IMG/VR virus record: IMGVR_UViG_3300045996_000582
Coordinates: 1-30,453 of that record
Length of the DNA: 30,453 bases
Direction: 5' to 3' (one strand)
From: a virus
The notes under the pieces are model-generated. The model did no database searches. It had not been told where the DNA came from and saw only the letters and a program-made list of their open reading frames with translations. How positions within the stretch are numbered: the first letter of the stretch is position 1; each line of letters starts with the position of its first letter. The translations under genes and the position numbers were made by a program. Below are positions 22,864 through 29,352 of this stretch, piece after piece.

Positions 22864-23531
22864 ACAATGCCTCCCAGGCGACCAATAAACGACGGAACCC
22901 AGCGCGAGCTTGTGTGCCACAGCACGCCGAGCACGCCGGGGGTCGGAAGCTGGAGCAAGTGGTAGCCCCGATCGCACAAAAAGTTGGCGGCGGCGCGCAC
23001 ATCCGGCATCCACAGGTCGTGCATGACGATTGCGGCGTCCTCGGCCAGGTGCGGCAGCAGACCTTCCACGTCACGGCGCGGCTGGCCGTCCAGGTGCCAT
23101 CCATCGACAAACGCCACCTCCCACTTGGGGTGGCCGTAGGCGATCAGCGGCAAAACGCCGGGTGAGTCGGCTTCCCACAGCCGGACTCTGTCTGTAACAG
23201 AGGCGCGGTCCATGTTTCGCCAAAAGCGCTCGGAGACCTTCGGGTTTGGCCCTTCCAGCTTCCCCGCGCCCTCGCGCAGGTTGTCCACACAATCGAGCGT
23301 GCCGTCTAAGTGCCAGGCCAGGTGCGCCGAGGACCAGCCGACGTAGCTGCCGATCTCGATCGCCCGGCGCGGATCGACCGCCAGAATCAGCGCGTCCAGG
23401 ATCAGCGCCTCGGTTTCGGTGCAGGTGAGCGCGCCGCCCAGCTCGGCGTCCTGAAAGAAGGTTCCGCCGATTGGGCTGGGTGAGGCGACCTCGATCAGAT
23501 CAGGAAAGAAGCGCCGCAAGGATGTCCTCAA
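22860..23531 (-). CDS. Class I SAM-dependent methyltransferase (Methyltransf_24 type)
   Basis: The protein has 223 aa with a TTG start at 23531 chosen because AGGAGG lies about 5 bases upstream. The SAM-binding motif I is AIEIGSYVGWSSAHLAW (about 58-74). Motif-like acids follow in LDCVDNL, and VAFVDGWHLDG with RRDVEGLLPHL near 143-163. IVMHDLWMPDVRAA is the post-motif strand and helix. This arrangement is typical of small-molecule and sugar O-methyltransferases rather than DNA or rRNA enzymes. Its position between two glycosyltransferases suggests sugar methylation. Substrate is inferred from context only. Confidence 0.85.
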   Translation of the reverse strand: MRTSLRRFFPDLIEVASPSPIGGTFFQDAELGGALTCTETEALILDALILAVDPRRAIEIGSYVGWSSAHLAWHLDGTLDCVDNLREGAGKLEGPNPKVSERFWRNMDRASVTDRVRLWEADSPGVLPLIAYGHPKWEVAFVDGWHLDGQPRRDVEGLLPHLAEDAAIVMHDLWMPDVRAAANFLCDRGYHLLQLPTPGVLGVLWHTSSRWVPSFIGRLGGIV

Positions 23532-23540
23532 GCTGACCTC

Positions 23541-24272
23541 CTACCAGTCAATTTCATGCAAATTGGAGCCAGGCCAGCCAATGTCTAAGACCAGGCGCCG
23601 GTACGCCTTGAACGCCTCCAAAGCGACCTTAAGGTTGAAGCTCGAAACGCCCGCCCGATAGGTGATCGGCGCCTCGCGGACATCAGCCCCAAGCTCCAGG
23701 GCGTAGCCCAGGACCTCGATCTGCCAGCCGTGCATCTTGCACGCATACGGCAGCTCCAGCAGGGCGCGCACGAGCGCGGGATTGAAGATGCGGTAGCCGC
23801 TGGTCCAGTCCTTGATCAGCGCGCCGGTGGCCCAGTTGCACGCCAGTGCGGCGAGCTTGCTCAGGAATGGCCTGAGCCCGTGCGTCGGCGCAAACTCCCA
23901 GGGCCGCACATACTGCGCTTCGGGAACGAAGCGGCTGCCAATGATCAGATCGGGGGCGTAGGCCAGCTTCGCCATGGTCAAAATGTCACGCGGGTCGTGC
24001 GAGCCGCCTGCGTCAATTTGAATGATTTTGCGCGGGTTGTCCTCAAGCGCCCGCGCCCAGGCTTTCATGAGGCCGGGGCCGATGCCTGCGCCGCCGCCGG
24101 TTTGGCCGACCCAGTAGGCTCCGGCTTCGAGCGCTGCGAGCACAGTGTCATCACTGGAACCGTCGTCCACCAAGTAGACCCGATACCATTCGCTCCCAAA
24201 CTGGGAAAATTCCTTCACCAGTGAAGCAATTGTGCGTTCTTCGTTGTAGGTTGTGATGACAACTGCTATCAT
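23541..24272 (-). CDS. Glycosyltransferase family 2, DPM1-like
   Basis: The protein has 243 aa. The ATG at 24272 overlaps the previous stop by one base (TAATG). Family motifs are clear: VVITTYNEERTIASLV at the N-terminus, LVDDGSSDDTVLAALEAGA, QIDAGGSHDPRDI and DWTSGYRIFNPALV. This matches polyprenol-phosphate mannosyl- or glucosyltransferase (DPM1) sequences, but the usual DAD metal site is DAG here. No C-terminal membrane helices are present, so it is a soluble DPM1-type enzyme, normally using a nucleotide-sugar and a lipid or other acceptor. It heads the transferase-methyltransferase group, interposed between virion genes. Confidence 0.88.
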   Translation of the reverse strand: MIAVVITTYNEERTIASLVKEFSQFGSEWYRVYLVDDGSSDDTVLAALEAGAYWVGQTGGGAGIGPGLMKAWARALEDNPRKIIQIDAGGSHDPRDILTMAKLAYAPDLIIGSRFVPEAQYVRPWEFAPTHGLRPFLSKLAALACNWATGALIKDWTSGYRIFNPALVRALLELPYACKMHGWQIEVLGYALELGADVREAPITYRAGVSSFNLKVALEAFKAYRRLVLDIGWPGSNLHEIDW

Positions 24273-24709
24273 TAGCGCCTCTTTGACCCCGCACGCTTGC
24301 GAATAACCTCAGCCTCGCTGACACGGCCTGGGAGCGGCGACCCTAACCCAATAGGCTTCGGGGGAGACTCTGTCTCCTGAGGCTGCTGAGGGGCCTCTAC
24401 GGGCATGTTTTCAGTGGGCTCCTCAGTCTCAGCAGGCTCCTCAGGCTGGTTGTCCTCGGAGGCCGAAGCAAGCGCGGCCTCGGCGGCGCGCAGCTCACTC
24501 AGCAACGCCTCGGTCTCACCGAGCGAGACGATCAGCTCGGCCTGCTTGGGATTGTCAAACTCAACCAGCTTGGATGCGACCAGGCTCTCGGCGTACCAGC
24601 CGCCTGCGACTGTCACGACATCGCCGTAGCGGCATGTGAATGCCTGGTGGTTCGGGTCGTTAAGCCGCAGCTCCTCTACGACGACACGGACTTTAACTGC
24701 TTGGGCCAT
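24272..24709 (-). CDS. Putative virion-associated protein with acidic Pro-rich tail, hypothetical
   Basis: The protein has 145 aa from the ATG at 24709 (GGAG about 8 bases upstream); a longer frame overlaps the HTH gene heavily. Residues 1-55 are a small beta domain (VKVRVVVEELRLNDPNHQAF, then YGDVVTVAGGWYAESLVASK). A helix (AELIVSLGETEALLSELRAA) and a Glu/Pro-rich disordered segment follow. The C-terminus is short and basic, VIRKRAGSKRR. It lies where HK97-like phages often carry small proteins between capsid and connectors. No family is recognised. Confidence 0.75.
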   Translation of the reverse strand: MAQAVKVRVVVEELRLNDPNHQAFTCRYGDVVTVAGGWYAESLVASKLVEFDNPKQAELIVSLGETEALLSELRAAEAALASASEDNQPEEPAETEEPTENMPVEAPQQPQETESPPKPIGLGSPLPGRVSEAEVIRKRAGSKRR

Positions 24710-24905
24710 TGGTGTTCTCCTCGAAGCCCGACCGCTGCGCCAGTCTTTGCAGCGCACGCTGAAACATGCGTCGGGGCGTCGTCTTGCTGTTCTCCCACCC
24801 GCTGATTGTCGCGTCCCTGACCAGCAGCTCGTCGGCCAGTTGCGCCTGGGTCCAGCCCAAGAAGGTGCGGAGATCGCGTATGCGTTGTGCGGTCCAGGTG
24901 TTCAT
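24693..24905 (-). CDS. Small XRE-type helix-turn-helix protein
   Basis: The protein has 70 aa with an ATG at 24905; a longer frame is not needed. Residues about 7-52 form an XRE/Cro HTH: IRDLRTFLGWTQAQLADELL, with the recognition helix at RDATISGWENSKTTP. A short polar tail follows. A minus-strand GATAAT (24912-24917) ends 6 bases before the ATG with no good Shine-Dalgarno, so a leaderless transcript is possible. Its stop overlaps the next gene by 17 bases. A single small XRE protein inside a virion-gene block is odd; it might regulate these genes or be a transferred cargo regulator. Operator sites are not evident. Confidence 0.85.
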   Translation of the reverse strand: MNTWTAQRIRDLRTFLGWTQAQLADELLVRDATISGWENSKTTPRRMFQRALQRLAQRSGFEENTNGPSS

Positions 24906-24911
24906 ACCTGG

Positions 24912-24917
24912 ATTATC
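24912..24917 (-). promoter_or_regulatory. Possible -10 box for a leaderless HTH transcript
   Basis: GATAAT on the minus strand matches TATAAT at five of six positions and lies 6 bases before the ATG at 24905, the spacing expected if transcription starts at the ATG. No -35 box is seen at 16-18 bases, so confidence is low. Confidence 0.35.
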
Positions 24918-24969
24918 CCGGCGTTCAGCGTTCGCGGGGTTTGCCGATTCGTATCGACTTGATAACAAA

Positions 24970-26031
24970 TTAGCCCGAAGTCCAGCCAATTGCGCCACTG
25001 CTGGAGGAGAGCCGGGCGGTCTCTACCGCAATCTTCCACACCCCGCCGCCAAGGTTGATCAGCGGTGCGCTGGCCTGCACCCCGCCGCCGAGGATGCGAA
25101 TGCCGCCATGGCCGAGCACGCTGGCGTTGGCGGTGATCATGCGGGCGTCGTAGTCGAGTCCGCCATAGCGGTTGACTGAGCAATTTTCCAAACTCAGGGT
25201 TGCGGCAGTACCAAGCCAGAACAGAATGCCATCCTCGGAGCTGTAGGAGGCGATGTTGACGCCATCGAGCTTGGCGCCTGCCGCGAACGACGCCGCATTG
25301 CTGCCCAGGCTGAGGAAGCGTTTGCCGGTCTCGTAGCGCCCGCCGGAGATCAGGTTGTAGCCGCCTGCGTAGAAGTCGAAGTCCAGCGCAGTGCTGGTTG
25401 AGACCAGGCCGTAAAACGACATCGATCCGCCGCCGTGCTGCGCGCCGCCGACCGGATTGCGATTGGAGAAGATTGTTGCGATATTGACTGCGCCGCCGCC
25501 GTGCCAGGTCCAGGCGAGGTTGTTTCGCCTAAGACCCTGCCAGCCGATGTCGCCGTAGGAGCGCGACAGGCCGCGCACCATGCAGTTGTCAAAGACGAGC
25601 GCGCTGACATCGCCGTAGAGGTTGCCGCCTACTGAGCCGCGCCAGCCGACCCCGCCGCCGCCCCACCCAAAGTTGATCTGGCAGTTCTGCCACAGCAGGC
25701 CGCTGGTGCTCGGTGAGCTGTCGGGCGTGTCAAGGTCTACGCCGACGATGTTGGCGCCGTTGTTTGCGTCCAGGTGCAAGCCGCGTATGACGCTATTCTT
25801 CCAGCCGCGAGCGTACAGCATCGCCTGGCCTGCTGCGCCGCCCCAAATGAGGCGCACGTTGTCAGCGAAGAGGTTCAGGCGATGCTGGCTGCCGCTCGCG
25901 GGAACGGCGAACAGGGTTTCGTCAATCACATACACGCCTGGCTCAATCGTGAGCGGGGCGTTGGCTGCAATAGCGTCGGTGAGTTTTTGCTGGAGAAATG
26001 CCGTCGCTGCGTTCACAGACCGTCCTACCAC
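24970..26031 (-). CDS. Right-handed beta-helix protein (tailspike- or decoration-like)
   Basis: The protein has 353 aa. The GTG start at 26031 overlaps the end of the glycine-rich gene by 7 bases; a later GTG at about 26016 is an alternative. After a helical N-terminus (ATAFLQQKLTDAIAANAP) the sequence has the pattern of a pectate-lyase-type beta helix: PGVYVIDETLFAVP, then repeated strands with Asn/Gly turns, such as IRGLHLDANNGANIVGV, VFDNCMVRGLSRSYG and YNLISGGRYETGKRF. The Gly-rich middle (NFGWGGGGVGWRGSVGGN) is unusual. No catalytic site can be assigned. Beta helices of this kind bind or cut polysaccharide in tailspikes. The location next to capsid genes, not the tail tip, suggests a head fibre or decoration protein. 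Confidence 0.75.
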   Translation of the reverse strand: MVGRSVNAATAFLQQKLTDAIAANAPLTIEPGVYVIDETLFAVPASGSQHRLNLFADNVRLIWGGAAGQAMLYARGWKNSVIRGLHLDANNGANIVGVDLDTPDSSPSTSGLLWQNCQINFGWGGGGVGWRGSVGGNLYGDVSALVFDNCMVRGLSRSYGDIGWQGLRRNNLAWTWHGGGAVNIATIFSNRNPVGGAQHGGGSMSFYGLVSTSTALDFDFYAGGYNLISGGRYETGKRFLSLGSNAASFAAGAKLDGVNIASYSSEDGILFWLGTAATLSLENCSVNRYGGLDYDARMITANASVLGHGGIRILGGGVQASAPLINLGGGVWKIAVETARLSSSSGAIGWTSG

Positions 26032-26885
26032 ACAAAGATGCGAACTGTCCCTGGGGCGCCATTGCCGCCCGCGCCGGAGCTGTTGCCGTTGACGCTGGCC
26101 GCGCCGCCGCCGCCGCCGCCGCCGTAGTTCGAGCCATTGCCGCCATTGCCGCCTGCACCCGTTCCAGCCCCGCCGCCTGCCCCGCCGCTGCCGAGCCTGT
26201 TGCTGGCCGAGGAGGAGGTTGTTCCATTGCCGCCTGCCGTACCCGCCGAGCCGCCGGTCGCCGCCGTGCCATTGCCTGCGAAGGCTCGTGCCCCGGTGCC
26301 GCCAAAGCCGCCGTCCCGCGCCACGTTCGCCGTATCAAGCCCGCCGCCTGCTCCAGCGCCGCCAGGGGCCATGTTCGCCCCGCCGCCGCTGGCTGCCTGC
26401 GCGCTGGTCGATGAAGCCGCCCCGCCGCCGCCCGCAAAGGTCAGGCCGTTGGTCGGAACCGAGCCAGCCGCGCCCGCCGAGGCGGTGCCACCGCCGCCAG
26501 CATTGCCGCCTGACGCGGTTGCGAGCGTGTTTGCGCCTGCGGCGACCGAGGATGCGCCGCCCGCTGTGCCAGCCGCGCCGTCTGTGCTGTCGGTGGCGAC
26601 GGCTGCGCCGCCGCTTCCGGCTGCGCCGACCGTAATGGTCAGCGATGTTCCGCCGCCGCCGAGTTCAGCAGCGGTGTAGGTGACATCGGTGCAGCATCCG
26701 CCTGCGCCGCCGCCGCCGCCAAAGCGCGCCGAACCGGCTGCGCCCCGGCGACCCGATCCGCCGCCGCCGCCGCCGCCAACCGCAATGAGGCGCACCATGG
26801 TCGCCCAGGCGGGAATGACAAAGCTGTCGCTTGAGGTGAAATCAGTGACTTTCGGCTTAAGCGGCGTATTGATCTGAAATCCCAT
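26025..26885 (-). CDS. Glycine-rich adhesin- or fibre-like protein
   Basis: The protein has 286 aa. The opening FTSSDSFVIPAWATMVRLIA followed by a Gly run is the signature of the glycine-rich domain of phage fibre and adhesin proteins. The body is about 40-50% Gly with Ala, Ser, Thr and Asn, as in polyglycine-II sandwich folds. The end GAPGTVRIFVW is the typical closing strand. Two Cys (GGCCTD) lie near residue 64. No signal peptide. The ATG is directly adjacent to the previous stop (TAAATG). It lies beside the beta-helix gene and near the capsid, so it may be a head-attached fibre. The extreme GCC/CGG-rich DNA follows from the protein and is not a separate repeat element. Confidence 0.8.
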   Translation of the reverse strand: MGFQINTPLKPKVTDFTSSDSFVIPAWATMVRLIAVGGGGGGGSGRRGAAGSARFGGGGGAGGCCTDVTYTAAELGGGGTSLTITVGAAGSGGAAVATDSTDGAAGTAGGASSVAAGANTLATASGGNAGGGGTASAGAAGSVPTNGLTFAGGGGAASSTSAQAASGGGANMAPGGAGAGGGLDTANVARDGGFGGTGARAFAGNGTAATGGSAGTAGGNGTTSSSASNRLGSGGAGGGAGTGAGGNGGNGSNYGGGGGGGAASVNGNSSGAGGNGAPGTVRIFVW

Positions 26886-27251
26886 TTACGACCTCCCCAG
26901 GAAGTTCAAGGTCGCCGTGCCGCTGACGGTTTTGGCGTAAAGGGTTGCCAGGTCGGCCACCGGAATGACAATGCTGTCGCGAGGGGCGAGCTGGATCACC
27001 TGGGCGGTTGAGTCGCCAATCAGGATGTCCACTGTGTTGTCGGGGTCGTTTTGCACAATCACTTCGCTGACCGCCTGCGAGGTGGAAATGGCGGCTGCGG
27101 TCGTAGTAAGCGACTTTGTGCCGGGAAACAAGGAATCACTGGTCCCGGCGCTGCCGCCGTGGATCACGACTTCGGGTCGATGCCCGTCCGTGATTGTGGC
27201 GTCCACGTTGACGATCGGGGACGTGCTATTGCCGAATTTTTGGGTTGTCAT
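26886..27251 (-). CDS. Small virion protein, hypothetical
   Basis: The protein has 121 aa with an ATG start and beta-rich sequence: NSTSPIVNVDATITDGHRPE, then VSEVIVQNDPDNTVDILIGD with a compact DSIVIPVADLATLYAKTVSG end. The final pattern, a strand pair and short helix, resembles small beta-sandwich decoration or fibre-base domains. It begins just after a strong terminator and is adjacent to the glycine-rich gene. It is probably part of a head- or fibre-decoration set with the two downstream genes. Confidence 0.75.
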   Translation of the reverse strand: MTTQKFGNSTSPIVNVDATITDGHRPEVVIHGGSAGTSDSLFPGTKSLTTTAAAISTSQAVSEVIVQNDPDNTVDILIGDSTAQVIQLAPRDSIVIPVADLATLYAKTVSGTATLNFLGRS

Positions 27252-27265
27252 TGCTGTTCCTATAC

Positions 27266-27291
27266 AAAAGGGGCGGGACTAAGCCCGCCCC
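27266..27291 (-). terminator. Intrinsic terminator downstream of the 152-aa gene
   Basis: On the minus strand GGGGCGGG pairs with CCCGCCCC (8 bp) around CTTAGT, directly followed by TTTTG. It lies in the 65-base gap between the 152-aa gene and the 121-aa gene and should end or attenuate the highly expressed capsid transcript. Confidence 0.88.
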
Positions 27292-27316
27292 CTCATAGCC
27301 TGCTTATGTGCCAGGA

Positions 27317-27775
27317 CTAGCCGTCCACGATCACAATCTCGGCCTTGTCGCTGCCGTAGGTCGGCGGCAACTGGCGCGAGCGCCAACCCAGGAAGAACAC
27401 CGCCAGGGTCGTCTCGCTGCCGCCGGTGGCGCCAAGCGTGATCGCCACATGGTCGAAGTCGTTGGCGATGTCCAGCTTGGACCGCTCAACCTCGATCATC
27501 GCCCACTTGTTATCGTTCGAGCCAGCCAGCACGGTGCCGGTGATCGCGGCGCCGGTGATGTTCTTCGAGCCCGTGCCCGCAGCCGCCGTGGCCTGGACAA
27601 CCTGCGCCGTGACGGCGGTGTCGTCGGTCGGGCCGACCGCGATCAGGAACGCAAAGCGCTCGTAGCTCTCGACGCTGATGTACGAGGACGGAAACGTCCC
27701 ATCGGCCAGGGCGTCGATCACCTTGATCTGCTGAATGAAGACGTTCTCGCTGAAACGTCGCATCTGATGGTTCAT
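27317..27775 (-). CDS. Putative head-decoration or minor capsid protein, hypothetical
   Basis: The protein has 152 aa. The ATG at 27775 has AGGAG about 8 bases upstream and is preferred over an earlier start at 27817, which falls in the hairpin leader. Segments such as NVFIQQIKVIDALADGTFPS, a beta-rich centre, and a Gly/Ala/Thr run (AAAGTGSKNITGAAITGTV) followed by strands suggest a small beta domain. It is directly downstream of the major capsid gene, with a structured leader before it and a terminator after it, and probably well expressed. The order suggests a capsid decoration or cement protein, but no family motif is seen. Confidence 0.7.
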   Translation of the reverse strand: MNHQMRRFSENVFIQQIKVIDALADGTFPSSYISVESYERFAFLIAVGPTDDTAVTAQVVQATAAAGTGSKNITGAAITGTVLAGSNDNKWAMIEVERSKLDIANDFDHVAITLGATGGSETTLAVFFLGWRSRQLPPTYGSDKAEIVIVDG

Positions 27776-27799
27776 TGGTCGATTCTCCTTGTGGGGCTG

Positions 27800-27828
27800 C
27801 CTCGGCCTGGCGACCAAACCAGGCGAGG
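27800..27828 (-). other. Leader hairpin upstream of the 152-aa gene
   Basis: CCTCG-(G)-CCTGG pairs with CCAGG-CGAGG around an 8-base loop, one base bulged. Together with a GGGG/CCCC pair and the hairpin at 27849 it makes a structured leader between the capsid gene and the 152-aa gene. It could serve in RNA processing or attenuation. Confidence 0.5.
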
Positions 27829-27848
27829 GGACTCCCCGTTATTGATGC

Positions 27849-27873
27849 GAGAGGGGCCACTGCGACCCCTCTC
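27849..27873 (-). terminator. Hairpin just after the major capsid gene, weak terminator or attenuator
   Basis: GAGAGGGG pairs with CCCCTCTC (8 bp) around a 9-base loop, 24 bases after the capsid stop. No T-tract follows, so partial termination, pausing or mRNA protection is more likely than full termination. Confidence 0.55.
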
Positions 27874-27896
27874 TGTTAGGTCAAAGGAACGGTGGA

Positions 27897-29345
27897 CTAC
27901 GCAGCAACCTTCTGCGCCGTCAGACGCCACTGCTCCAGCGGCTGTCCGCCGAGGCGCCGTCGCATGACGTAGTAGATCAGGTTCTGGCGAGCCGTTTGGC
28001 TGTCCAGATAGCGCTCCACGGTCATGCCCAGCCGGTCCACAATCGTGTAGGCCGAGAGATCACCGAAGAGGATCGGGAAGGCGTTGGCAGCCACATCGGG
28101 CATGTCCTCGTCCTCCAGCACCGGGTAGCCCAGGAGCTGGTGCCCGATCGGGTTGTGCTCGCCCAGGCTGCCGCCCACCTGCGCGTAGGGGGTCAGCAGG
28201 TAGTTGTTGTTGGCGTCCTTCATCAAGGCGATCGCCTGCAACGTGGACTTGTTCATCAACCACACCGAGTTCTGCTGGCGGTACTGCGCCGGAACCGCGA
28301 ACGGAACCTTGATCAGGCCGTCCCAGGTCAGGCTGCTGCCCGCGCCGGAGTTGACTTCGGTGTAGCTCTGGCTGTTGGCCGCGCCGGGCAGAAGACCCAG
28401 CGGCTTGCCAACGCCGTTGCCGAGGATGAACTGGCGATCCTCGTCAATCGCAGCCGCCTCAGCGAGCTTGCGGGCCAAATAGCCCTCAATGTCGAAGGCG
28501 CTGTCCTCGATCAGGTTGCGGGACAACGGCGTCTCGGCCATGGCCGTGTGAACGCTGATGCCGCGCAGACCGAAGGTCACATAGTTTTCAGCAATGCTGC
28601 CCACGGTCGGGGTCTCGTCAACCCAGGTCACGCGCACAGGCGAGGTGTACTTGCCCGACGCGCCGGTGGCCTCCGGCAGCTCAACCCGGTCACGGCTGGT
28701 GCTCATGACCGAAGCGCGCTGGCGGATAACGGTCAGACCAGCCATGCGCTCAAGCAGCCGCATCTGGAAATCGACCGGGACCATGAAGCCGCCCAGGGTG
28801 TCGGCAGCCTCAACCATCGTCGTGCGGAAGGTGGCGATGTCCTCAACGCCCTGGTTCAGCGCCATTTTCACGGCGGCAGGCGTGAAGACCAGCTCGGACA
28901 GGCGGGCGCGATGCTCGCTGTTCAGAGCCTCGATGCCGCCCCGAATGTAGCGGCGGAACGCAGCCTTCTGCGCCCAGTAGGCGCTCTCGTGGTCGTTGCC
29001 ATGCAGTTCGGTCAGAATCTGCTTGACCATGGACGGCGTGTCACCGAACCGCGCCGCATAGGCGGCCTGGCGGGTGCTGGCGTCCAGACCGGCCACGGTC
29101 GGCTCGGTCTTCGCTACAGGCTCGCTCGACGCAACCTGCGGCACATTGCCCTCACCGGTCCCTGGCAGGGTCGGGCGCACAGGCGCATACGACTTGCTCA
29201 GTTCCTCGGTCTTCTTGGCTTCCGCAAGCATGTCGCGGATGCCCTCAGCCTCGGCGTTGGCACTTTTCAGTGCTTCCAGATTGCCCGCTGCAATCGCAGC
29301 CTTGGCATCGGCAACCGCCTTCTGGAGTCGCTCCATCAGTTCCAT
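27897..29345 (-). CDS. Major capsid protein, HK97 fold
   Basis: The protein has 482 aa. Residues 1-45 form a charged helical coil (ERLQKAVADAKAAIAAGNLE), followed by a flexible Pro/Gly/Thr-rich stretch. This is the usual N-terminal scaffolding (delta-like) domain, so no separate scaffold gene is needed. HK97-type capsid motifs begin near 185 (DTLGGFMVPVDFQMRLLERM) and continue with ASVMSTSRDRVELPE, VTWVDETPTVGSIAE, LSRNLIEDSAFDIEGYLARK, AIDEDRQFILGNGVGKPLGL and a late LGYPVLEDEDMPD. GGAG lies 10 bases before the ATG and overlaps the protease stop region. The protein builds the icosahedral head and its N-terminus is presumably removed by the adjacent protease. Confidence 0.96.
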   Translation of the reverse strand: MELMERLQKAVADAKAAIAAGNLEALKSANAEAEGIRDMLAEAKKTEELSKSYAPVRPTLPGTGEGNVPQVASSEPVAKTEPTVAGLDASTRQAAYAARFGDTPSMVKQILTELHGNDHESAYWAQKAAFRRYIRGGIEALNSEHRARLSELVFTPAAVKMALNQGVEDIATFRTTMVEAADTLGGFMVPVDFQMRLLERMAGLTVIRQRASVMSTSRDRVELPEATGASGKYTSPVRVTWVDETPTVGSIAENYVTFGLRGISVHTAMAETPLSRNLIEDSAFDIEGYLARKLAEAAAIDEDRQFILGNGVGKPLGLLPGAANSQSYTEVNSGAGSSLTWDGLIKVPFAVPAQYRQQNSVWLMNKSTLQAIALMKDANNNYLLTPYAQVGGSLGEHNPIGHQLLGYPVLEDEDMPDVAANAFPILFGDLSAYTIVDRLGMTVERYLDSQTARQNLIYYVMRRRLGGQPLEQWRLTAQKVAA

Positions 29346-29352
29346 TGTTGTC

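Noticed and set aside
22863-23013. N-terminal extension of the GT-A-type transferase
   Set aside because: The extension is Arg/Ala-rich, overlaps the methyltransferase gene, and the ATG at 22863 has a better ribosome site and an ATGA overlap.
26025-26885. GCC/CCG trinucleotide runs as microsatellite or structural DNA
   Set aside because: They are explained by glycine and alanine codons of the glycine-rich protein.
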